Source of the DNA: Paludibacter sp.
GTDB taxonomy: Bacteria > Bacteroidota > Bacteroidia > Bacteroidales > Paludibacteraceae
Length of the DNA stretch: 15,819 bases
NCBI GenBank assembly: GCA_024709185.1
Contig: JANJXE010000245.1
Location: 1 to 15,819, forward strand
Reading direction: 5' to 3'
Part shown: in pieces, positions 8,391 to 14,485 of the stretch
Position numbering within the stretch: position 1 is the stretch's first letter
Layout of the letters: every line of letters starts with the position of its first letter
Translations under genes and position numbers: made by a program
The notes under the pieces: generated by a model
The model's input: the letters and a program-made list of their open reading frames with translations, nothing else
The model's database searches: none
What the model was told of the DNA's origin: nothing

Positions 8391-10907
8391 TTATTTTTTA
8401 TCGGTTCGCGGGGTATAGCCGTAGCCATAGCTCACGTGTTGTTCGACAGGGTCGAGGGCGTTCAGCACCAGGCCTATGGTGGCCACCCCCGATTTTTCGA
8501 GTTGGTGGAAGGTGGGTGCCAGGGCTTTCTTCAGCGTATGGCCGGGGCGCACCACAAAAAGGTTGATGTCGGCCATGCGGGCCAGGGGCAGGGCGTCGGT
8601 CACTAATCCCACCGGACTTGTATCAATAACGATTATCTCGTAGATTTGTTTCAGCTGTTCGAGCAGAAGGGCGGTATTCTCCGAGTCGATAAGGTCCGAA
8701 GGGTTGGGTGGCAGGGTGCCGGCGGTAATCACATCGAGGTTTTCGCGGCAACGGGTCACCACCTCTTCAAGAGTGTGACTTCCAATCAGCACTTCGCTGA
8801 TGCCCCTCGTGAGGGGTATGTCGAGGTATTCCTTCAATCCGTGCTTACGCAGGTCGAAGCCCAGCAGCACCGTGCGGCGGCCCGCCATGGCATAGAGGCC
8901 CGCCATGTTAAGGGCCACAAACGATTTTCCTTCGCCCGAGGCCGACGACGACACTACAATAACCTGCGGCTGATGGCCCCGGAGCAGGTAGTTGAAACTA
9001 GAACGCAGGGCCCGGAAAGTCTCGGTAACGGGCGATGCCGGGTAATCGTAGGTCACCAGCGGCGAGTCGAGATCGTTGCGGATAATATAGCCCAGCACCG
9101 GTTGCTGCACCAGTCGCTTCACCTCCTCCTCGTCGTGCACCTTCACATCGAGCAGGGTAAGCAGTATAATAAGCGCTATGGGCAGTGTCAGTCCGCCCAC
9201 CAGTCCGGCCGCCACAATGAGCGGACTCGGCGACACCTGTCGGCCTTCGGTAGCGTATTCGAGAATCTTACTATCGGCAGTAGACGAAGCCTTCATCACC
9301 TCCGTCTCCACCTTGCGGGTGCGCAGCAGACTGTAGAGCTTATCGTTGAGGTCGAAGGTACGTTTCAGTTCCAGGTATTCCTGCTCCATGGCCGGCAGCG
9401 CATTCTGCTCGCCGATGTAGCCTTGCAGGCGCCGTTCGGTTTGCCGCATCGCCTGTGCGTTATGACTTTCGAGCTGCTTCAGCGCCTCATCCACAATGGC
9501 CAGCTGCGTGCGCTCCTCTTTGCGCAGATCTTCCACATACGGGTTCGTATCCTTCTCGCGGCTCTGCATCGAATACAGGCGGCTACGAATGTCCATGAGC
9601 TTCATCACAGCCCCCTGCAGCGCCTCCGAGTTGAGGCCCATCACCACCGGCGCCATCAGTTCGGCATCGCTGGCCCGGGTGGCGATATACTGTTTGAGCT
9701 GCACCAGTCGCTGCTGCGTATTGCGCAGGGCAGTAAGCTCATCCTCCACCGCTTTGCGGCCCGTATAAATTTCGCTGAGCTGTTCTTCGAGCAGAATCAC
9801 ATCGTTGTTGCGGCGGAAATTCTCAATCTTCGCCTTTATCAGTTCCAGCGAGTCGCGGGTCACCTCCAGTTGCTGATTGATAAACTGCAGCGTATTCACA
9901 GCCGTCAGGTTCTTCTGTTCCATCTCCTCCAGCAGCCAGCGGTCGAGGTGCTGGTTGAGAAACACGCGTCCCTTGTTGGGCGACGAGGTGCGGAGAGTAA
10001 CCACGGCGGTAGTCGCGTATTTCTCCACTTCCTTCACGTTGAGATTGCGGAAAAGACCCGCGAGTTGGTTGTGAGTATAGAAGCGGAAGAACACCGGTTT
10101 GGTATCCTTTTCCTGTTGGTCGGTATCGGTATCATCCATCCCCAGCCAGGCCACCCGTTCGCTGTTGAGCAGCGCCAGTTCCGAATTGGGACGAATCACA
10201 AACGAGCAGTACTTCGTTTTCACCACCCCATTGGCCGGCACCTTAATCGTTTCGTCGATATCCGGGTAATACACCAGGTGTTTCCGTTCCGCAAAATCGT
10301 GGAGCACCACCTTTTCGCCTTTTACGTGCAGCAGCAGCGAGCCATCCGGTTGCTTCACCACCTCAAAATCGGCCCGCAGCGGTTGTGGATGCGTCAGGTC
10401 CATCTCCACCACGTACGGCTCTTCCGGAAACAGTTCCGTTTCGCGGTAGCGCGACTTCGTATAGAAATGCACGTTGAAGCCCAGCGTTTCGACCGTACGC
10501 AGCACACTACTGCGGAGACCCAGACGAATCGACTGATTGAGGTATCCCCGGTATTCCGCCCCGAAGGAACCCAGTTGCGACGACGACGCAAAGTTACGGT
10601 CGAAGATATTCAGTTGCGAAGGCGAGCCCTTCAGCATAATAGTAGCCTGGTACTCGTACACCCGCGTAGCCGACTGATAGGCCCACCAGGCCACGGCCGT
10701 GCACAGCACCACCGACAGCACCAGCCACTTCCACTGCCTACCGATGCGCACCAGCCATTTCCGGTAATCGATGCGCCCCTCTTCCGGCCCGTAGCCATAG
10801 CCATTGTAACCATAGTTGCCATATCCGCCGTAGGGCGCATAGGGGGCGTTGGAATTCTGAATGGGTTCCTGGTTCAGCTCCGGTTGGTCGGTGTTGTTAT
10901 CAGTCAT
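8391..10907 (-). CDS. Wzc-like polysaccharide co-polymerase with BY-kinase domain (copy 2)
   Basis: An 838-residue paralogue of the kinase at 5166-7598, with the same layout. A Tyr/Gly-rich N-terminus carries seven tyrosines between residues 23 and 39. TM1 lies near 60-77, then a Wzz-type periplasmic domain with long helices, TM2 shortly before the kinase, Walker A SGEGKS (657-662), Walker A' LLGFDLRK, Walker B IIVIDTSP (Asp762) and a short C-terminal tail YGYGY (827-831) ahead of a basic end. Where copy 1 has DLRKPRLG this one has DLRKHGLK. GC is about 62% in a sampled line, the highest in the window. It begins 22 nt after the methyltransferase gene, and I see no promoter with both boxes in that gap, so transcription may come from the defence genes or from inside the methyltransferase gene. 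Confidence 0.94.
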   Translation of the reverse strand: MTDNNTDQPELNQEPIQNSNAPYAPYGGYGNYGYNGYGYGPEEGRIDYRKWLVRIGRQWKWLVLSVVLCTAVAWWAYQSATRVYEYQATIMLKGSPSQLNIFDRNFASSSQLGSFGAEYRGYLNQSIRLGLRSSVLRTVETLGFNVHFYTKSRYRETELFPEEPYVVEMDLTHPQPLRADFEVVKQPDGSLLLHVKGEKVVLHDFAERKHLVYYPDIDETIKVPANGVVKTKYCSFVIRPNSELALLNSERVAWLGMDDTDTDQQEKDTKPVFFRFYTHNQLAGLFRNLNVKEVEKYATTAVVTLRTSSPNKGRVFLNQHLDRWLLEEMEQKNLTAVNTLQFINQQLEVTRDSLELIKAKIENFRRNNDVILLEEQLSEIYTGRKAVEDELTALRNTQQRLVQLKQYIATRASDAELMAPVVMGLNSEALQGAVMKLMDIRSRLYSMQSREKDTNPYVEDLRKEERTQLAIVDEALKQLESHNAQAMRQTERRLQGYIGEQNALPAMEQEYLELKRTFDLNDKLYSLLRTRKVETEVMKASSTADSKILEYATEGRQVSPSPLIVAAGLVGGLTLPIALIILLTLLDVKVHDEEEVKRLVQQPVLGYIIRNDLDSPLVTYDYPASPVTETFRALRSSFNYLLRGHQPQVIVVSSSASGEGKSFVALNMAGLYAMAGRRTVLLGFDLRKHGLKEYLDIPLTRGISEVLIGSHTLEEVVTRCRENLDVITAGTLPPNPSDLIDSENTALLLEQLKQIYEIIVIDTSPVGLVTDALPLARMADINLFVVRPGHTLKKALAPTFHQLEKSGVATIGLVLNALDPVEQHVSYGYGYTPRTDKK

Positions 10908-10920
10908 TTAGTAGTTTGCT

Positions 10921-10950
10921 ATTAATCATTCAACCTGTTTTAATCAGGTT
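10921..10950 (-). other. Small hairpin and AT direct repeat at the methyltransferase/kinase junction
   Basis: AACCTG at 10932-10937 and CAGGTT at 10945-10950 form a perfect 6-bp inverted repeat with a 7-nt loop over the last codons of the methyltransferase gene. No T-run follows in the direction of transcription, so it is at best a weak terminator or an RNA-stabilising stem. Next to it, ATTAATCATT at 10921-10930 is also found at 14450-14459 and 14457-14466, at the far side of the defence genes. Confidence 0.4.
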
Positions 10951-12153
10951 CCGTTTTTTACCTCTTTCCCGTGCCTGCAATTCGAGCGATTTAATAATTT
11001 CGACATGCGAATCGATTTCAAAAATCCTGTTCGGGGCCGCTTCTTTTGTTTGCACCACAATTTTATAGCTGTATCCTTTCCCCAGCGATGCCCGTTCCAG
11101 TTTTTCGACAGCATCGTCGAGCGACTCCCACTCAGCCTGAATTTTCACCGGCACAGGAGCACCATCGGGTTGCTCCCTGAGGAAGCCATCGATACCAGCA
11201 TTTCGGTGTACCGGGAAAGCATTTATAGTTTGCAGGATAGCCAGTTCCTTTTCCGTTTTTTCGACAAAGCTATCAGCCCCTTTTTTTACCAATTCCGATT
11301 CAGTAACAACCATTTCCTGCAGGCGGGAAGTAGCGAGCGCTACCGCATCGGCCGACGCATCGATACCCATAAACTTACGGTTCAGCAATTTAGCAGCCAC
11401 GCAGGTAGTACCACTTCCACAAAAAGGATCGAGCACCACATCACCCTCATCGGTAGCGATACGAATAAGCTGATTAAGCAGCAGCACCGGTTTTTGGGTC
11501 GGGTATCCGGTACGTTCCTTTGCTTTCGGGTTGAGGAAGGGTATTTCCCACACATCCGACAGCGGAACCCCTTTCTTGCCCTTACCGATGACCACATTTC
11601 CCTGCACATCGCGTTTGTACACCGATTTTCCGTTTACATCCCGCTGGCGTTCCTGCACAATCTGGTCGATATTGGTAGTTGCCGAATAATCGGTATAAAT
11701 AGTATTAAACTTAAAATCAGCGGTTTTAGAATAGAAGAAAATGATTTGGTGGGCGTTGAGCAGACCCTTTTTCGAGTTCGACCACCGTTTGTACGACCAA
11801 ACTATTTCACTCTGAAAATTTTCCCGTCCGAACACCTTATCCATCACCACCCGAATAGAATGCGAGGCCGTTTTATCGCAGTGCAGAAAAACACTACCTG
11901 TAGTTTTGAGCACTCTTTTCGATTGAGTAAGCGCCGCTTCAATCAACTGCAGGTAATCATCGAGCGAATCAAACCTATCCTCAAATTCAAACACCTTAGC
12001 GTCGACTCTGGATTTAAAGCTATGCGTTTTCTGCGTAAAAAACGGCGGGTCGAAATACACCATATCCACCGATTCATCGGCCAGCTCCGGCAGCAACATT
12101 CTGCAATCACCCCGGAGGATCGAATTCATTGTCATCTTACGAGAAACGTTCAT
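10930..12153 (-). CDS. Beta-class DNA methyltransferase with C-terminal extension (type II-like)
   Basis: A 407-residue AdoMet-dependent DNA methyltransferase. Motif IV comes first (YFDPPFFT, DPPF at 35-38) and the AdoMet motifs later (TGYPTQKP at 215-222, LDPFCGSGTT at 241-250), the beta-class order. DPPF points to N6-adenine, though N4-cytosine is not excluded. The middle (about 120-210) should be the target-recognition region. The core ends near residue 285; about 120 residues follow that are not needed for catalysis. They contain HRNAGIDGFL and PVPVKIQ, which resemble a worn PD-(D/E)XK nuclease pattern. The ATG at 12153 overlaps the endonuclease gene by 17 nt; ATGs at 12135 and 12129 are possible starts. 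It should protect host DNA from the adjacent endonuclease. Confidence 0.9.
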   Translation of the reverse strand: MNVSRKMTMNSILRGDCRMLLPELADESVDMVYFDPPFFTQKTHSFKSRVDAKVFEFEDRFDSLDDYLQLIEAALTQSKRVLKTTGSVFLHCDKTASHSIRVVMDKVFGRENFQSEIVWSYKRWSNSKKGLLNAHQIIFFYSKTADFKFNTIYTDYSATTNIDQIVQERQRDVNGKSVYKRDVQGNVVIGKGKKGVPLSDVWEIPFLNPKAKERTGYPTQKPVLLLNQLIRIATDEGDVVLDPFCGSGTTCVAAKLLNRKFMGIDASADAVALATSRLQEMVVTESELVKKGADSFVEKTEKELAILQTINAFPVHRNAGIDGFLREQPDGAPVPVKIQAEWESLDDAVEKLERASLGKGYSYKIVVQTKEAAPNRIFEIDSHVEIIKSLELQARERGKKRNLIKTG

Positions 12154-12760
12154 CAGCGATATTGGTCAATACTAATTTTAAATCGACGCCACTATATCGT
12201 TTTACAAACGACCAGGCCTCATCACCAGCATAATATTCACCCTCCACACCAGCGTAAAGCGTTTTCAGGGTCTCCTGAATACGAACTGCCTGATCACGTT
12301 GCGGGTAATAAAACATCACCCGTATTGGTTTATAGCCATGTTCCCTGATAACTTTCACTCTCGTATGTTCCTTGGTGATATGGTCGCCATCGGTCGTTGC
12401 ATCACGCCATTTCACTTCAATAGCATCGTTACCATTAAGGAAATCGATTTCAAACGTTTTCGGTCGTTGCCCCAGCGTATTTACAACCTTGGTTTTTACA
12501 CCTTTAGGATACTTATAATTGAAGCAGAGCGTAGTAGCTTTTTCGAGGAATGATCCGGCATACTTATACAAGAAACGGCCCGTATTCTGATAGTTATCGA
12601 TAAGTTCCCCCTCATGATCCGATATACCCAGTACCCTATAAATCAAATAATGAGAATTATCGTCGAGTTTCATACGCTCTTTCCTCTCAACGATTTTAGC
12701 ATTGAGATTTTCAGCGTATAAAAAAGCTAATTCTTTGATCTGATTTTTTAGAATGTCCAT
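12137..12760 (-). CDS. PD-(D/E)XK type II restriction endonuclease, possibly ApaLI-like
   Basis: A 207-residue protein directly before the methyltransferase gene and overlapping it, the normal layout of a type II restriction-modification pair. The segment FEIDFLNGNDAIEVKWRDATTDGD gives a clear PD-(D/E)XK site when read in parts: Asp106 and Glu115-Val-Lys117. The following WRDATTDGDHITKE motif recalls the ApaLI endonuclease family; that assignment is from memory and is moderate. The recognition site cannot be read from the sequence. The start is uncertain. The first ATG is at 12760, a TTG lies at 12775, and the frame stays open to about 12885 without an ATG. A promoter-like TAAGTTTG at 12784-12791 supports a start near 12760. 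The first visible residues are MDILKNQIKELAFLYAE. Confidence 0.78.
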   Translation of the reverse strand: MDILKNQIKELAFLYAENLNAKIVERKERMKLDDNSHYLIYRVLGISDHEGELIDNYQNTGRFLYKYAGSFLEKATTLCFNYKYPKGVKTKVVNTLGQRPKTFEIDFLNGNDAIEVKWRDATTDGDHITKEHTRVKVIREHGYKPIRVMFYYPQRDQAVRIQETLKTLYAGVEGEYYAGDEAWSFVKRYSGVDLKLVLTNIADERFS

Positions 12761-12783
12761 TGATTCACTGCGCAATTCATTGT

Positions 12784-12791
12784 CAAACTTA
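12784..12791 (-). promoter_or_regulatory. Candidate -7 box ahead of the restriction endonuclease gene
   Basis: The minus strand reads TAAGTTTG, matching the Bacteroides primary-sigma -7 consensus TAnnTTTG, 24 nt before the ATG at 12760. No TTTG lies 19-21 nt upstream, so only half of the promoter is supported. A separate promoter here would let the restriction genes be expressed apart from the toxin-antitoxin genes. Confidence 0.3.
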
Positions 12792-12840
12792 TTTCTTGGA
12801 TTAGTACCCGTTTTGCCAATGTATTTATCGGTTAATTCCT

Positions 12841-13281
12841 CTAAGGCAACGCCGGTGGGGTAAAGAAGGTAGAATTTATTTTATCGCTCATAAAAGCAGC
12901 AATCTCATCGGCCGTAACATCATACACCGGCAACAGCATTTGAAAATCATCACTTTTCAGAAAACGATTACCATTACACAGAATCGCCAGCAGGTTTTTC
13001 CGTTTCATCTGGTGTTTCGAATATTTGAGAGCCAGTTCAATCGCATCATTCAGATCGACACCCTGTTTGAACAAGGAATAAATATCGTAATAATCCCTGA
13101 AGGCAGCTCTCCTCATCAGCACCTCCATCTTCATAGCAGCAATAGCCAGCAGATCGGCAGCACGAAGGTTCGCACTAATTGGCACCGGATTGGTACCGCC
13201 CACCAGCAGATAATCGGACACACAAGTGAGAGCGGCCACTTTATCAAAAATACGACTTACCGGTCCGGCTAATGCTGGCAT
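12841..13281 (-). pseudogene. AbiEii-type nucleotidyltransferase toxin with its catalytic core deleted
   Basis: A 146-residue reading frame that joins both ends of an AbiEii/AbiGii-type protein. The N-terminus (AGPVSRIFDKVAALTCVSDYLLVGGT, read in parts at residues 5-30) is the family opening before and including the G-G-T of the nucleotide-binding site. Residues 33-146 (PISANLRAADLLAIAAMKME, RRAAFRDYYDIYSLF, KYSKHQMKRKNLLAIL) are the usual C-terminal part. Between them, at about Thr30/Asn31 (near 13190), the segment with the catalytic Asp-x-Asp, normally several tens of residues, is missing without a frameshift. Family members usually exceed 200 residues. The product should therefore not transfer nucleotides. 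Its ATG overlaps the end of the preceding gene by 13 nt. A functional minimal protein is possible but less likely than a decaying toxin. Confidence 0.75.
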
Positions 13282-13613
13282 TGAATTTTTGTAAGATAGT
13301 TTGTGGTAACCCGTTTGAAATAAGCATCCGGATTTTTCACCTTAAAGTAAACCCTGGCAATAAAATTATTCAGCGTATAGTATCCATCGCCCTGCACCAC
13401 TAACCTATCGCGCCAGGCCGCTTTAATTTTATGCTTGGGATAGAGCAGAAACAACTGATTAATCTCCTCGATATCGAGGTGTATCATCGTTTTTTCAATC
13501 AGCACCTCGGCGGGAATCACCGTATCGGCTGTAACCGCATACGACCAAAAGGCCTTAGCAGCGATTAGTTTGTTGGTGAGTTCCTGTTTCAGGGGGTTTT
13601 GTTGATGCTTCAT
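13269..13613 (-). CDS. DUF6922-like protein, probable partner/antitoxin of the AbiEii-type toxin
   Basis: A 114-residue soluble protein without signal or membrane segment. The core KAFWSY, then IPAEVLIEKTMIHLDIEEINQLFLLYPKHKIKAAW in parts (about residues 20-67), is the pattern I recall for DUF6922 proteins, which in Bacteroidota precede AbiEii-type nucleotidyltransferases. The rest (LNNFIARVYFKVKNPDAYFKRV) is basic and may bind DNA or the toxin. By analogy with AbiEi/AbiEii it would be the antitoxin and autoregulator; this role is inferred. It overlaps the toxin remnant by 13 nt and begins 25 nt after parE. The frame is intact although the downstream toxin is not. Confidence 0.65.
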   Translation of the reverse strand: MKHQQNPLKQELTNKLIAAKAFWSYAVTADTVIPAEVLIEKTMIHLDIEEINQLFLLYPKHKIKAAWRDRLVVQGDGYYTLNNFIARVYFKVKNPDAYFKRVTTNYLTKIQCQH

Positions 13614-13638
13614 TAAATCAAAATGGCTAAACGGAGAA

Positions 13639-13935
13639 TCAATGAAACTTGGTTTTTAAATCCATTTGTTCGTGGAGAATTCTGATAATTTCAATTTCTC
13701 CGGTTTGATTGTTTGAATAAAAAATGATATGGTGGCCAGCTCTAAATCCCATCAAACTGTTGCTAATTTCTTTGTAGTGTTTTCCTGAAGCTGGATTACC
13801 GGCAAGATGATTAAAAGCACCCAAAAGCATTTGATAGTATTTATCGGCTTGGTTTTCTGACCATTTATCAACTGTATACTCCCAAATACTTTCTAAATCC
13901 TGAACTGCTTTATAGGTTAATTTATAATTAGCCAT
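13639..13935 (-). CDS. parE: ParE/RelE-superfamily toxin
   Basis: A 98-residue protein of normal length for the ParE family. YKLTYKAVQDLESIWEYTVDKW (read in parts at 4-25) is the N-terminal helical hairpin; QADKYYQMLLGAF and LAGNPASGKHY follow; the C-terminal strands are FRAGHHIIFYSN and IEIIRILHEQMDL (about 66-92), the typical ParE ending R-I-L-H-x-x-M-D. ParE proteins usually act on DNA gyrase; some relatives cleave mRNA, and the sequence does not decide this. Its ATG overlaps the end of parD by 8 nt, so the pair is translationally coupled with the antitoxin first. No frame damage is seen. Confidence 0.92.
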   Translation of the reverse strand: MANYKLTYKAVQDLESIWEYTVDKWSENQADKYYQMLLGAFNHLAGNPASGKHYKEISNSLMGFRAGHHIIFYSNNQTGEIEIIRILHEQMDLKTKFH

Positions 13936-14179
13936 GCAGTTTTTTGTTGGCTTTTAATTTTTTAAGATGATATTCAGGATCGAAATCATGCACAATTCCA
14001 CTTTCTATTCCTTCCCTGATTGCATCTTTTAAGGCCGCAATTTTGTTTTCCTCCTCTTCCAAAAGCCTTAAACCAGCACGTACAACCTCACTTGCATTTT
14101 TATAGCGTCCTACAGATATCCTGCTTTTGACAAAATCATCAAAATAGTTGCCTAATGATATGGATGTATTTCTATTCAT
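13928..14179 (-). CDS. parD: ParD-family antitoxin
   Basis: An 83-residue antitoxin with an N-terminal ribbon-helix-helix DNA-binding domain (NTSISLGNYFDDFVKSRI, then GRYKNASEVVRAGLRLLEEEENKIAAL) and a charged C-terminal part that should wrap the toxin (IREGIESGIVHDFDPEYHL). The N-A-S-E-V-V-R-A-G-L-R-L-L-E-E sequence is the family signature. The frame continues 16 codons upstream to 14227, but the ATG at 14179 gives the family N-terminus and lies just downstream of a promoter; the longer form would start inside that promoter. It should repress its own promoter, probably together with ParE. Confidence 0.92.
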   Translation of the reverse strand: MNRNTSISLGNYFDDFVKSRISVGRYKNASEVVRAGLRLLEEEENKIAALKDAIREGIESGIVHDFDPEYHLKKLKANKKLHG

Positions 14180-14196
14180 AACGTATAGTTTTGCCC

Positions 14197-14228
14197 CAAA
14201 GTTACCAAAAATTGGTATATCCTCCAAA
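14197..14228 (-). promoter_or_regulatory. parDE promoter with overlapping palindromic operator
   Basis: On the minus strand TTTG (14225-14228) and TAACTTTG (14197-14204) are separated by 20 nt, matching the -33/-7 promoter of the Bacteroides primary sigma factor. A perfect inverted repeat, TACCAATTTTTGGTA (14203-14217, 6-bp arms, 3-bp spacer), fills the second half of the spacer and the first two bases of the -7 box. A protein bound there would block RNA polymerase, as expected of an autorepressed antitoxin operon. Transcription would begin about 10 nt before the parD ATG. Confidence 0.7.
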
Positions 14229-14327
14229 ACATATCACTAAAATCTACTACTTTAATATATTATTCATCCGCCCCTTCCGGGCACAGCACAGCCCCGTCAG
14301 TCACAGTACCAACGAAGATAAACAAAG

Positions 14328-14362
14328 CTAAATGATTAATTATTAATGTTTAATGTTTAATG
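14328..14362. repeat. AT-rich heptamer array, left copy
   Basis: Five consecutive 7-bp units on the plus strand: CTAAATG, ATTAATT, ATTAATG, TTTAATG, TTTAATG. The last three are the reverse complement of units in the right copy (20 of 21 positions when aligned with 14463-14483), so the two arrays can pair across an 86-bp loop. Confidence 0.8.
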
Positions 14363-14448
14363 GGTGGTATTGTATTTTCGATATACATTTAATCAGTTTT
14401 GTAACCGTTCAAAGTTACTTTAACTGTAAATCATCTCTTCATCGCAAC

Positions 14449-14483
14449 CATTAATCATTAATCATTAAACATTAAACATTAAA
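14449..14483. repeat. AT-rich heptamer array, right copy
   Basis: Five consecutive 7-bp units on the plus strand: CATTAAT twice, then CATTAAA three times. It starts 2 nt after the stop codon of the sugar transferase, so it would be the beginning of that gene's 3' untranslated RNA, where with the left copy it could form a long A-U stem. Confidence 0.85.
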
Positions 14484-14485
14484 AT

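Larger units (their letters stand above)
14229..14485. other. Non-coding spacer between parD and the sugar transferase
   Basis: No credible gene lies in these 257 bases. They hold two inverted heptamer arrays (listed separately), a small palindrome AGTTACTTTAACT at 14413-14425, and two more minus-strand TAnnTTTG octamers, TAGCTTTG (14323-14330) and TAACTTTG (14410-14417), neither with a TTTG at 19-21 nt. A short GCCC/GGGC stem (14270-14282) has no T-run. A terminator for the sugar transferase or extra promoters may lie here, but none is clear. Confidence 0.5.

Noticed and set aside
8646..10925. Plus-strand open frame of 759 codons antisense to kinase copy 2
   Set aside because: It is the shadow of a GC-rich gene: the predicted protein is dominated by His, Arg, Gln and Leu with no recognisable domain, whereas the minus strand encodes a complete Wzc-like kinase.
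11005..12348. Plus-strand open frame of 447 codons antisense to the methyltransferase and endonuclease genes
   Set aside because: The translation is rich in His, Arg and Phe without motifs, while the opposite strand has clear methyltransferase and nuclease motifs.
14270..14282. GCCC/GGGC stem as terminator of the sugar transferase gene
   Set aside because: Only four base pairs and no T-run downstream in the direction of transcription.
14328..14483. CRISPR array
   Set aside because: The units are 7-bp tandem repeats without spacers, in two opposing blocks, and no cas gene is present.
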